In this document: one piece after another, positions 8,161 to 16,508 of the stretch
How the letters are laid out: the number at the start of each line of letters is the position of its first letter
Position numbering within the stretch: the stretch's first letter is position 1
Assembly (NCBI RefSeq): GCF_900104955.1
Contig: NZ_FNSI01000001.1
Location: 5,800,001-5,864,000, forward strand
Source of the DNA: Beijerinckia sp. 28-YEA-48
GTDB taxonomy: Bacteria; Pseudomonadota; Alphaproteobacteria; Rhizobiales; Beijerinckiaceae
Reading direction: 5' to 3'
Length of the DNA stretch: 64,000 bases
The notes under the pieces: model-generated
What the model saw: only the letters and a program-made list of their open reading frames with translations
What the model was told of the DNA's origin: nothing
Databases searched by the model: none
Program-made: the position numbers and the translations under genes

Positions 8161-8952
8161 TCAGGAACCGAACTGTTCGCGCAGAATGCGCTCGGCCAAG
8201 GAATGGCCGGGGTCGTGCAAAATGACGACGCCGGTGGCGTGATCCATGGCGATTTCGACCCGCGTCACGTTACGAATCTCGAAATGGTCGGCGACGGCGG
8301 CGACGGGGCGCTTGTCGGCTTCCAGAATTTCAACTGTCACCTCAGCCCGGTCGGGCAGCAGCGCGCCGCGCCAGCGCCGCGGCCGGAAGGCGGAGATCGG
8401 CGTCAGCGCCATCAGATTGGTGTCGAGCGGCAGGATTGGGCCGTTGGCGGACAGATTATAGGCGGTGGAGCCAGCGGGCGTGGCGACCAGCACGCCGTCG
8501 GCGACGAGCTCCGCCAGCCGTTCCTTGCCATCGACCGACAGGCGCAATTTCGCCGCCTGATAGGATTGGCGCAGCAACGACACTTCGTTGATGGCGCGCG
8601 CGGTCGCCGTTTCTCCCGTTGACGTCGTCGCCCGCATGACCAGCGGATGAATGGTGCTGGCATGGGCATTGGCCAGGCGCTCGCGCAGGTTTCCGTCTTG
8701 AAATTCGTTCATGAGAAAGCCGACGGAGCCGCGATTCATGCCGTAGATCGGCTTCGGCGAATCCATGAAACGGTGCAGGGTCTGCAGCATCATGCCGTCG
8801 CCGCCGAGCGCTACGATGACATCGGCGTTGCCGGGATCGCTGTTGCCATAGCGGGGCACCAGCGTCGTCAGAGCTGCGTCGGCTTCAGCGGTGCCGGCGG
8901 ACAGAAAGGCGATGCGTTCGAATCGGCAGGCGGAGCCCTCGGCTGCATTCAT
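8161..8952 (-). CDS. nadK: NAD kinase
   Basis: Phosphorylates NAD to NADP in the cytoplasm. The diagnostic GGDG motif is at residues 50-53 ([16 protein letters not shown]), followed by the conserved [13 protein letters not shown] segment and the glycine-rich [18 protein letters not shown] motif of the family. Counting from the ATG at 8952 the protein is 263 residues, matching the usual alphaproteobacterial length of about 255-265. An in-frame upstream start at 9048 would add 32 residues with no family similarity and is less likely. Confidence 0.95.
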   Translation of the reverse strand: MNAAEGSACRFERIAFLSAGTAEADAALTTLVPRYGNSDPGNADVIVALGGDGMMLQTLHRFMDSPKPIYGMNRGSVGFLMNEFQDGNLRERLANAHASTIHPLVMRATTSTGETATARAINEVSLLRQSYQAAKLRLSVDGKERLAELVADGVLVATPAGSTAYNLSANGPILPLDTNLMALTPISAFRPRRWRGALLPDRAEVTVEILEADKRPVAAVADHFEIRNVTRVEIAMDHATGVVILHDPGHSLAERILREQFGS

Positions 8953-9178
8953 AGCGTCGCACTCATGATGTTCCTCTGACGTTCCCAGCGGGAACCGGGG
9001 TGTTGCTGCACTCATACAAGCTACGGTTTCGCGGCGAAAGGGGCGCAAACGCGTGGTTTTAGGGGGCGGCCATGCGGTTTAGGGGGTTGCGGAATGGCCG
9101 ATGGCGGGGTTTTATCGGCGCGCTTAAAGGGCCGTGATAGCCCGATTTCCCAGATTATGTTCGAGGATTGTGTCCCCC

Positions 9179-11548
9179 ATGAACGTCCGTGTCGATGAAG
9201 AAGCTCTGGCGACGATGAAATTCGGCGTCGGCCAGGCGGTAAAGAGGGCTGAAGACCCCCGGTTGGTGCGCGGTGAGGGGCAATATACGGACGACATCAA
9301 TCTCAAGGGCCAAGCCTATTGTGCCATGGTGCGCTCGAACGAGGCCCATGGCCTGATCAAAGGCATCGATATTTCCGCCGCCAAGGACATGCCGGGCGTG
9401 CTGGCGATCTACACCGGCGAAGACCTGATGAAGGCCGGCTACGCGCCGATGCCCTATCGCGTCAACATGCAGGGACGTCCGGGCACGGAAATGATCAAGC
9501 CGCAGCGCTATGCGCTGCCGACCGACAAGGTGCGCTTCGTCGGCGACCCGGTTGCCTGCGTCATCGCCGAGACGGCGGTGCAGGCGCAGGACGCGGCGGA
9601 GGCGATCGTCGTCGATATCGAGACATTGCCGGCGGTGATCGAAATGCGCGACGCGGTGAAGCCGGGCGCGCCGCAAATCTATGACGAAGCGCCGAGCAAT
9701 GTCGCCTTCGACTATGCCTATGGTGATGCCGCCAAGGTGGCGGCGGCTTTCGCCAAAGCCGCTCACGTCACCAAGATGAGCCTGATCGACAGCCGCATCG
9801 TCATCAATGCGATGGAGCCGCGCGCCTGCGTCGCCGACTATGACAGCAAGAATGAGAAGTTCACCCTCTACGCCCCGACCCAGGGCGTGATGGGCTCGCG
9901 CGCTTCCGCCGCCGAAATGATGAAGGTGCCGCCGGAGAAAGTGCGCTTCATCGCCACCAATGTCGGCGGCTCGTTTGGCATGAAGGGCGCGATGTTTCCC
10001 GAATATGTCTGCGCCATGCACGGTGCGCGCGCTTTGGGCCGGCCGGTGAAATGGACCGACAAGCGCTCGGACAGTTTCCTCTCTGACCATCACGGCCGCG
10101 CTCAGGAGTTCGATCTCGAACTGGCGCTCGACAAGGATGGAGCATTCCTTGCTGTGCGCGCCACGGGCTTTGGCGATCTTGGCGGCTATATGACGATGAT
10201 CGGGCCGCTGTTCTCGACCTTCAACATCGCCAAGCACCTGAACTCTTGCTACCGCACGCCGCTGATCGAGGTGAACACGCTCTGCGTCTTCACCAATACG
10301 GTGCCGGTCACCGCTTATCGTGGCGCCGGGCGGCCGGAAGGCAATTATTACATGGAGCGGCTGATCGATAATGCCGCCGCCGAAATGGGCATCGACCCGG
10401 TGAAATTGCGGCGCAAGAATCACATTCAGCCGAAGCAGATTCCCTATACGGCGCCAACCGGCTCGGTTTACGACAGCGGCGATTTCCCGGGCGTTCTCGA
10501 TAAAGCCTTGGCGCTTTCGGACTGGAAGGGCTTTGCGGCGCGGCGCAAGGAGTCGGCCAAGCGCGGTAAGATCCGGGGCCGTGGCATCGGCCAGTTCCTT
10601 GAAGTGACGGCGCCGACGACGAGCGAACTCGCCGGCGTGCATTTCGAAAAGGACGGATCGGTGACTTTGCTCACGGGGTCGCACGACCACGGCCAGGGCC
10701 ATATCACCACCTTCGCGCAAGTGCTGGCGCAGAATCTCGGCGTGCCTTTCGAGAAGATCAAGGTGATGCAGACCGATTCCGATCGGTTGAAAATGGGCAG
10801 TGGCACGGGCGGTTCGAAATCGCTGATGTGTTCGGGCACAGCGATCGTCGAAGCGAGCGCCAAGATCGTAGAGACCGGCAAGGCGCTGGCCTCGCATCTG
10901 CTCGAAGCGAGCGTCAGCGATATCGATTTCAAGGCCGGCCAGTTCTCGATTACGGGTACCGACCGTTCGATCTCGATCATGGATATGGCGCAGAAGCTGA
11001 ATGAGGGCGTTAAACTGCCGGGCGATGCGCCGAAAACGTTGGATATCGACCATGTCGGCTCGTCGGGCCCGGCGACCTACCCGAACGGCTGTCACATTTG
11101 TGAAGTCGAGATCGATCCTGACACCGGCGTCGTGCAGATTGTCAAATACTCCATGGTCGGCGATTTCGGCGTGACGGTGAATCCGATGATCGTCGAAGGG
11201 CAGGTGCAGGGCGGTGTCGTGCAGGGCGCTGGGCAGTGCCTTGTCGAGCAGACAGTCTATACGGAGGAGGGCCAGCTCGTGACCGGCTCGTTCATGGACT
11301 ATGCCATGCCGCGCGCCGATATCGCGCCGCTGTTTGTCTATGAGGACGCGTCGATCCCGGCGACGACCAATCCGCTCGGCGTGAAAGGCTGCGGCGAGGC
11401 CGGCTGCGCCGGGTCGCTGACCTCGATCATGAACGCGATCGTCGATGCGCTGCGCCAGGAATATGGCATCAGCCATATGGACATGCCGGCGACGCCCCAT
11501 CGGGTGTGGCTGGCGATCCAGGACGCCAAGAAAGCCAAGGCGGCCTAA
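9179..11548 (+). CDS. Xanthine dehydrogenase/CO dehydrogenase-family molybdenum subunit (CoxL form-II-like), orphan
   Basis: A 789-residue molybdenum-hydroxylase large subunit counted from the ATG at 9179. Conserved parts include the start GVGQAVKRAEDPRLVRGEGQYTDD, the substrate loop AYRGAGRPEG, the cofactor segment SHDHGQGHITTFAQ and the C-terminal catalytic glutamate region GCGEAGCAG. The loop reads AYRGAGR rather than the AYRCSFR of true form I CO dehydrogenase, so it should be called a form-II-like or general aldehyde/N-heterocycle hydroxylase. No FAD (CoxM) or [2Fe-2S] (CoxS) subunit gene lies next to it; its neighbours are nadK and terC. It must borrow partners from elsewhere if active. 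Confidence 0.88.
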   Translation: MNVRVDEEALATMKFGVGQAVKRAEDPRLVRGEGQYTDDINLKGQAYCAMVRSNEAHGLIKGIDISAAKDMPGVLAIYTGEDLMKAGYAPMPYRVNMQGRPGTEMIKPQRYALPTDKVRFVGDPVACVIAETAVQAQDAAEAIVVDIETLPAVIEMRDAVKPGAPQIYDEAPSNVAFDYAYGDAAKVAAAFAKAAHVTKMSLIDSRIVINAMEPRACVADYDSKNEKFTLYAPTQGVMGSRASAAEMMKVPPEKVRFIATNVGGSFGMKGAMFPEYVCAMHGARALGRPVKWTDKRSDSFLSDHHGRAQEFDLELALDKDGAFLAVRATGFGDLGGYMTMIGPLFSTFNIAKHLNSCYRTPLIEVNTLCVFTNTVPVTAYRGAGRPEGNYYMERLIDNAAAEMGIDPVKLRRKNHIQPKQIPYTAPTGSVYDSGDFPGVLDKALALSDWKGFAARRKESAKRGKIRGRGIGQFLEVTAPTTSELAGVHFEKDGSVTLLTGSHDHGQGHITTFAQVLAQNLGVPFEKIKVMQTDSDRLKMGSGTGGSKSLMCSGTAIVEASAKIVETGKALASHLLEASVSDIDFKAGQFSITGTDRSISIMDMAQKLNEGVKLPGDAPKTLDIDHVGSSGPATYPNGCHICEVEIDPDTGVVQIVKYSMVGDFGVTVNPMIVEGQVQGGVVQGAGQCLVEQTVYTEEGQLVTGSFMDYAMPRADIAPLFVYEDASIPATTNPLGVKGCGEAGCAGSLTSIMNAIVDALRQEYGISHMDMPATPHRVWLAIQDAKKAKAA

Positions 11549-11550
11549 AT

Positions 11551-11568
11551 TATCTAAACTATCTAAAT
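11551..11568 (+). repeat. Tandem 9-base repeat upstream of the terC-family gene
   Basis: TATCTAAAC is followed directly by TATCTAAAT (8 of 9 bases identical) in the AT-rich gap just after the CoxL-like stop. It could be an activator or repressor half-site pair or part of a promoter for the downstream membrane-protein gene. Confidence 0.5.
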
Positions 11569-11574
11569 CTGTGA

Positions 11575-11608
11575 ATGCCGGTTGCGGAGATGCCATCGCA
11601 ACCGGCAT
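11575..11608 (+). promoter_or_regulatory. Stem-loop in the leader of the terC-family gene
   Basis: ATGCCGGTTGC (11575-11585) pairs perfectly with GCAACCGGCAT (11598-11608) across a 12-base loop. No T-tract follows, so it is not a standard terminator for the upstream gene. It lies about 40 bases before the terC-family ATG and may act in the mRNA leader. Confidence 0.5.
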
Positions 11609-11648
11609 GATGCCGGCCATATCGCAGCGTCTGCCTGGAGGACTTTGA

Positions 11649-12371
11649 ATGGCCGTGCTCTCCGACCCCGCCATGTGGGCGGCGCTCCTGACGCTGACCG
11701 CTCTGGAGATCGTGCTCGGCATCGATAATTTGATTTTTCTGTCGATCACGGCCGATCGGTTGCCGGTGCATCAACAGGCTTTCGCCCGACGTCTTGGCCT
11801 GTCGCTCGCTCTGATCATGCGGCTCGGGTTGCTCGCGTCCATCGCCTGGATCGCCGGACTGGTGGCGCCGGTGTTTGAAGTGTTCGGCAAAGCGTTTTCC
11901 TGGCGCGACCTGATCTTGATCGGCGGCGGTCTGTTCCTGCTCTACAAGGGCACGATCGAAATCCACGAGCAGATCGAGGGGAAACATGAGGATGCGTCCG
12001 CTGCGGCAGTGGTGCGCACGACTTTCACCAGCGCGATCCTGTCCATCGTCGTGCTCGACATCGTTTTCTCGCTCGACAGCGTCATCACCGCCGTTGGCAT
12101 GGTCGATAATTTCTGGGTGATGGCAACAGCGATCGTCATCGCGGTCTTGGTGATGCTGGTGGCCAACGGGCCGGTCTCGGCCTTCATCAACAAACATCCG
12201 ACCGTCAAAATGCTGGCCTTATCGTTCCTGATCCTGATCGGCATGGTGCTGGTGGCGGATGGGTTCGGCATGCATGTGCCGAAGGGCTTCGTCTATGCGG
12301 CGATCGGCTTCTCCATCCTGGTGGAGGCGCTCAATATGGCGGCGAGGCGGAAACCCAAAGGCAAAAGCTAG
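11649..12371 (+). CDS. TerC/Alx-family integral membrane protein
   Basis: A 240-residue polytopic inner-membrane protein with about seven hydrophobic helices. It carries the two TerC-family aspartate motifs, ALEIVLGIDNLIF near residues 19-31 and IVVLDIVFSLDSVITAVGM in the second half. Family members export or balance metal ions, including manganese (MntX/Alx type), and are linked to tellurite or pH resistance. The length matches the short YgdQ-like branch, without CBS or CorC domains. The ATG at 11649 follows CTGGAGGACTTTGA, a good ribosome-binding site. The GST gene starts 28 bases after its stop. Confidence 0.9.
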   Translation: MAVLSDPAMWAALLTLTALEIVLGIDNLIFLSITADRLPVHQQAFARRLGLSLALIMRLGLLASIAWIAGLVAPVFEVFGKAFSWRDLILIGGGLFLLYKGTIEIHEQIEGKHEDASAAAVVRTTFTSAILSIVVLDIVFSLDSVITAVGMVDNFWVMATAIVIAVLVMLVANGPVSAFINKHPTVKMLALSFLILIGMVLVADGFGMHVPKGFVYAAIGFSILVEALNMAARRKPKGKS

Positions 12372-12399
12372 ATATCGCCAGGCAGCAGGGAGGCCGCCT

Positions 12400-13173
12400 A
12401 TGATCGAGCTATATCACTTTTGGAGTTCCGTCTGCTCGGTGCGGTGCCGGATGGCGCTTGAGGAGAAGGGCGTGGCGTGGACAAGTCGCTATGTCGACCT
12501 GTTCAACTTCGATCAGATGAAGCCGGAATATCTCGCCATCAATCCCGATGGCGTGGTGCCGACCTTGGTGCATGCCGGCCAGCCGGTGCACGAATCGACG
12601 ATCATCAACGAATATATCGACGCGGCTTTTGATGGGCCGCAACTGGTGCCGAGCGATCCGCTTCTTGCGGCGCGCATGCGTGAATTCGTTCGCAAATGCG
12701 AGGACGGCTTTGGCGCCATCGTCAAACTGACGGCGGTCAAATATCTGTTGCCGAAGTTGCGCAATCGCTGGAGCGATGAAGAACTTGCCAGGCAGGTAGA
12801 GCGCCGACCCGTGAAGTTTTACCGGGATGTGCACGGCCGGGCGTTGCGTGGCGAGATCGACGAAGCGGAGCTGGCCGAAGAGCGGAAGACGATCGAGGGT
12901 ATTCTCGATGCCTTGGAGGCGCGGCTAGATCCCGGTCCCTGGGTCATCGGCGATCACTTCACGCTCGCGGATATCACCGTGGCGCCTTACATGTATCGCC
13001 TGTGGGCGATGGGGGCCGATCAATTCTGGTCGGCTTCGCGCCGGCCCCGCATTCATGGCTGGTACAAGCGGATCGAAGAGCGGCCGGCGTTCAAGATCGC
13101 GGTGTCTTGGCCCGACGAGACCGGCGGCGGCTATGAGGAAGTCGGCCTCGGCGACAAGCTGGCGCGCAGCTAA
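12400..13173 (+). CDS. Glutathione S-transferase family protein
   Basis: The start at 12400 follows a strong Shine-Dalgarno (GCAGGGAGG) and gives 257 residues. The first 80 form a GST N-terminal thioredoxin-like domain (MIELYHFWSSVCSVRCRMALEE, then NPDGVVPTLVHAG and the glutathione-binding HESTIINEYID). The rest is the all-helical C-terminal domain with the DHFTLADITVAPYMYRL motif. It would conjugate or reduce a substrate with glutathione in the cytoplasm, and the substrate is unknown. A longer in-frame extension to 12259 overlaps terC and is rejected as non-homologous. Confidence 0.9.
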   Translation: MIELYHFWSSVCSVRCRMALEEKGVAWTSRYVDLFNFDQMKPEYLAINPDGVVPTLVHAGQPVHESTIINEYIDAAFDGPQLVPSDPLLAARMREFVRKCEDGFGAIVKLTAVKYLLPKLRNRWSDEELARQVERRPVKFYRDVHGRALRGEIDEAELAEERKTIEGILDALEARLDPGPWVIGDHFTLADITVAPYMYRLWAMGADQFWSASRRPRIHGWYKRIEERPAFKIAVSWPDETGGGYEEVGLGDKLARS

Positions 13174-13178
13174 TCTGT

Positions 13179-14228
13179 TTATTTGCGACCGCCGAGATCG
13201 CGATAGCGGGTGATGAGGTCGGGCGTGATGCTCGCGGCCAGCGCCTTCATATCGGCTTCGAGAATTTCGCCCGATAGCGCTTCGCCTGGGGAGAGATCGG
13301 CGCGGGCCATGTCGCCGAGGAATTCCCGGTCGTCGGACATGGCCATGAAGGCTTCGCGTAGATTCGTGACTTGCTCTGTGGGGATGCCAGGCGGGCCCAC
13401 CAGCATCAGGCCGAAACTGTCGAGCGCGATCGTCAACGCCAGCAGATCCTGGTGTGATTGCGGAACCACGTCCTGCAGCAGCGGCAGGCCGGCGATGATC
13501 GGACGGGTTTGCAGCAGGGGAATGATGACGCCCTTGCGCTGTAGATCGGCGCGGCGCGTCACCGAATCTTCAGTGAGGAAAAATCCAGCAGCCTCGCCTG
13601 ATTCCACCGCGATCAACATGCGCGCCGTCGAGCCATAGCCCAAGACGGGTTCCACCGGCACGCCGATCTGTGCCAGAAGCCGTGGCACCATGGCGGTGGA
13701 GGTGCCGGCGGCGATGGCGGCCAGCGGCAGCGGCTTGGGACTGCGCTTCAGATCTTCAAAGGTCTTGATGCCGCTGTCGGTGCGCACGAACAGGAAGGCC
13801 GGGGCGACGCCGCTCGAACCGATGAAGGTGAGGCGGGCAGGGTCGAATGTGACGCCCGGGCTTTTGACGATGCCCTCGACGAACCAGCTTCGTCCCGGCA
13901 AAGCCAGGGTCAGTCCGTCCGGCGGCACCCGCTTGTCGAGGTAATTGGCGGCGATGATGCCACCGGCCCCTTCCATGCTCTGGATGATAATTTCCGGCCA
14001 GCCTGGGACGAATCGCCAGAGATGGCGCTGGATGATGCGTGCTGTGGCATCGACGCCGCCGCCGGCTCCAAAGCCGGAAATGAGCGTGATGGTCTTGCCC
14101 TTGTAGAACGGGTCGGTGTGCGCAACCGACGTCGTTCCCAGCATTATCAGGGACATAAGAATATAGGGCCATGCCCGTCGTGGCGCGCGCCAGGATGGCG
14201 AAAGAATGCCTGGCCAAAACCTCCGCAT
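13179..14228 (-). CDS. TTT-family (TctC/Bug) periplasmic solute-binding protein
   Basis: A 349-residue exported protein. After a membrane-targeting segment (YILMSLIMLG, cleavage near SVAHTDP) the mature part shows TctC/Bug features: the KTITLISGFGAGGGVDATARII ligand loop, an IIIQSMEGAGGIIAANYL segment and the conserved PPDGLTLALPG. These proteins bind carboxylates for TctAB-type importers or act in sensing. No TctAB genes adjoin it. It is the last gene on this strand after the hydantoinase/M24 genes (111-base gap), so it may serve that pathway. Compared with the other TctC copies here the sequence is divergent (QSMEGAGG in place of VENKPGAGG). Confidence 0.82.
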   Translation of the reverse strand: MRRFWPGILSPSWRAPRRAWPYILMSLIMLGTTSVAHTDPFYKGKTITLISGFGAGGGVDATARIIQRHLWRFVPGWPEIIIQSMEGAGGIIAANYLDKRVPPDGLTLALPGRSWFVEGIVKSPGVTFDPARLTFIGSSGVAPAFLFVRTDSGIKTFEDLKRSPKPLPLAAIAAGTSTAMVPRLLAQIGVPVEPVLGYGSTARMLIAVESGEAAGFFLTEDSVTRRADLQRKGVIIPLLQTRPIIAGLPLLQDVVPQSHQDLLALTIALDSFGLMLVGPPGIPTEQVTNLREAFMAMSDDREFLGDMARADLSPGEALSGEILEADMKALAASITPDLITRYRDLGGRK

Positions 14229-14339
14229 GCGTTTCTCTCGTGACGCCGTCGGCCTATCCGGCCGGTCTTATGGCACCATGATAACGCCAAGCCAACGTTT
14301 GAGGCCAGAGGCAGCGCCATAAGGTTGTGCGCGAGCGTT

Positions 14340-15392
14340 TTAACCGACGAGACGGGCGCCGAGCCAGCGGTGGCCAGCAAGCGACAGTTCGACATTGAGG
14401 ACGAACGGGGCCTGCCGCTGCCAGCCCTCTTGCCGGCTCTCTTGGGCGCCAAACGAGCTAGCGACGCCGGTTAGCGGGCTGCTACCGGCGGTCTGTTCGG
14501 CGAGCCAGCTTTCCACGTGCAGGTCCGGCCCGGCGAAATGGCTGGCGATGGCCTGGGAAAGCGGGCCTTCCGCCGGGGCGCGGAATGTCGCCAGCAGATC
14601 GTCGGCGGCGGCGAAGCGCGGCGCGAGCCCGGCATCTTGGGTGAAGGAGCGGGCGCGGCGCACCCAGGTGGCTTTGTAGGCGAGCGAGGAGCGCACGGCG
14701 AAGCTCTGTCCCAAGGGGCCCACCGTATCGGTGCGCTGGAAGCGGCCCGATACCCGCAGGTCGGGCGCGATGGTGGCGAAACATTCTTCGGCGCCGCCGA
14801 GGCGCGCGTGTTCGTCGCAAGGCGCGAGCGCCTGCTGCGCTGTCGTGGCTTTCGCGTCGATCGCCGCCAGCCCGGCCTTGGCGAGGTGATCGGCATGGGC
14901 AAGGAGACCGCGCTCAGCGGCATCGACATGGGCGCGGGCCGAGGCGAAGGCGCCTGTGCCGTCGACGAGCTCGACGCCCTTGATCGTCTCGAGGAACGTC
15001 TTGGCGTGGCCGGCGGGAAAATCGTCGAGCTCGAGAATGGCGATGCGCTTGCCACCGCTTACAGCAATGCGCTGCGCGATCAGCAGCGCCGGCTTCGGCG
15101 TCGTCTGCACTTCGCCGATGGGCATGACCGAGCTGATCCATTCGGCGACGCGCTTCGACAGTGCAGTGGCGAACAGTGGCGTGCCGCTGGCTGGCACATA
15201 GAACAGGCCTTCGTTCCAATAGGGCTGAAAGCCGCTGAGCCAGGCGACGGCGGCGCCCTTGGCGATATTGGTATAGGCGACGAAGCCGTCGCAGCTGATC
15301 GCCTGCACGGCCTGCCGTAGCAGCGCCACGCGTGTTTCGAGCGCCGCGCGCGGCAGCTCCTGTTCATCCCATGCCATTAGGCCGCGACGCAT
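14340..15392 (-). CDS. M24/creatinase-fold protein, apparently catalytically degenerate
   Basis: A 350-residue protein. Its N-terminal half resembles creatinase/prolidase N-terminal domains (DGFVAYTNIAKGAAVAWLSGFQPYWNEGLFYVP). The C-terminal half has the helical layout of the pita-bread domain. None of the five M24 metal ligands (D, D, H, E, E) or their surrounding motifs are recognisable, and the chain ends early at NVELSLAGHRWLGARLVG. It follows a second M24-family gene by 7 bases (ribosome-binding site GAGGAC before the ATG), so the two products may form a hetero-oligomer. The function is unknown; a regulatory or structural partner subunit is an inference. Confidence 0.6.
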   Translation of the reverse strand: MRRGLMAWDEQELPRAALETRVALLRQAVQAISCDGFVAYTNIAKGAAVAWLSGFQPYWNEGLFYVPASGTPLFATALSKRVAEWISSVMPIGEVQTTPKPALLIAQRIAVSGGKRIAILELDDFPAGHAKTFLETIKGVELVDGTGAFASARAHVDAAERGLLAHADHLAKAGLAAIDAKATTAQQALAPCDEHARLGGAEECFATIAPDLRVSGRFQRTDTVGPLGQSFAVRSSLAYKATWVRRARSFTQDAGLAPRFAAADDLLATFRAPAEGPLSQAIASHFAGPDLHVESWLAEQTAGSSPLTGVASSFGAQESRQEGWQRQAPFVLNVELSLAGHRWLGARLVG

Positions 15393-15399
15393 ATTGTCC

Positions 15400-16503
15400 T
15401 CAATGTACGGAGAAAAGCTGGCGCGGCGTGCCGCACAGGAGTTCGTGGCCCTGGTCGCGCACGATCAGGGAATCGCCGAGGACGAAATAGCCGACCGCGG
15501 GATGATAGGTGTTGGGGTGGACGATGATCGTCATGCCCGTTTCCAGCGGAATCTGCACGTCTTCGAGAATATGCGGCTTCTGGTCGGGAAACAGGCCCAT
15601 GCCGTGGCCGCGCACGCGCGTATATTCGCTGGTGACATAATCGCCGAGGCCGTATTTGCGGAAGACATCGTTCTCGGCCTTGGCGACTTGCGCGGCGGTG
15701 ATGCCAGCGGCAACAGTGGCTATGCCAGCTTCCATCGCTTCGAGATAAACGGCGAAGGCCTGCTTCTGCGCTTCATTGGCTTCACCAACGACGAGCGTGC
15801 GGCAGATCTGCGCGTAATAGCCGTCGACGCAGGGGGTGAGTTCTGTCGTCACCATGTCGCCCTGCTTCAACACCTTGCCGCCGGGGGGCGCCATGCCGCG
15901 TACTTCCTGGCCACCGACGCCGATGATCATGAAATTCTCCGGCACGCCCTTGGCGCGGAAAAAGGTCTCGATCTCGGCGATGAGTTCGTAATCCTTGCGG
16001 CCGGGGCGGGCAGCGTCGCGGAAGATGGCATAGCCCTCGTCGGCGAGTTTGGCGGCGCGACGCACCGCGTCCATCTCTACTTCGAGCTTGGTCATCAGCA
16101 GGCGTTCGATGACCTTGGTGCCATCAGCGACGCGCAAATCCTTTTCGCCGTGTAGCAGGCCGTAGGGCAGAAGGTGGAAGGGCGCGGCACCGATACGCCG
16201 GTTGCCTTCGCGCGCCAGCAGCTGGCGCGCCTCCTTCACCAGCGAGGGCGCATAGACGATCTCGCTGATCGCGGCTTCCGCGCGGGCGCGCTCGGCCTCG
16301 GCCGGATCATCGAGGATAAGCGTCGTGGTGCCGTCGGCACGCACCAAGGCAATGCCCTGGCCCTCCTGGATGCCGAAGTCGGTAGCATAGCGCAGGTGAT
16401 CGGCATGCCAATTATTGCCAAAGAGCACGAGGACATCGGTGCCCTCGGCCGCCATGGAGGCGGAGAGCGCTTTCAGGCGGGCGGGATGGGTGGTGGTCGC
16501 CAT
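15400..16503 (-). CDS. M24-family (creatinase/Xaa-Pro peptidase-like) hydrolase with altered metal site
   Basis: A 367-residue protein with a creatinase N-terminal domain (residues about 1-135) and an M24 catalytic fold. Aligning the family motifs by eye gives E221 (TTELTP) for the first aspartate, Q232 (YYAQICRT) for the second, H300 (RGHGMGL) retained, E321 (LETGM) retained and H329 (IIVHPNTY) for the last glutamate. Three of the five dinuclear metal ligands are therefore replaced. Creatinase itself is a metal-free M24 member that hydrolyses a guanidino compound, so a metal-independent hydrolase of a ureido or guanidino substrate is plausible next to HyuA/HyuB. Its stop lies 7 bases before the next M24-like gene, and its ATG is 5 bases after the HyuB stop. 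Confidence 0.8.
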   Translation of the reverse strand: MATTTHPARLKALSASMAAEGTDVLVLFGNNWHADHLRYATDFGIQEGQGIALVRADGTTTLILDDPAEAERARAEAAISEIVYAPSLVKEARQLLAREGNRRIGAAPFHLLPYGLLHGEKDLRVADGTKVIERLLMTKLEVEMDAVRRAAKLADEGYAIFRDAARPGRKDYELIAEIETFFRAKGVPENFMIIGVGGQEVRGMAPPGGKVLKQGDMVTTELTPCVDGYYAQICRTLVVGEANEAQKQAFAVYLEAMEAGIATVAAGITAAQVAKAENDVFRKYGLGDYVTSEYTRVRGHGMGLFPDQKPHILEDVQIPLETGMTIIVHPNTYHPAVGYFVLGDSLIVRDQGHELLCGTPRQLFSVH

Positions 16504-16508
16504 GAGGA

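Noticed and set aside
9179..11548. Aerobic carbon monoxide dehydrogenase (form I CoxL)
   Set aside because: The active-site loop reads AYRGAGR, not AYRCSFR, and no CoxM or CoxS gene is present.
11549..11648. yybP-ykoY manganese riboswitch before the TerC-family gene
   Set aside because: The leader has a hairpin, but the conserved GGGGAGUA and CUACAGU-like core segments of that riboswitch were not found in the 100 bases available.
9155..11749. An 864-residue minus-strand frame antisense to the CoxL-like gene
   Set aside because: It is histidine/arginine-rich nonsense typical of the complement of GC-rich coding DNA, and has no recognisable motif.
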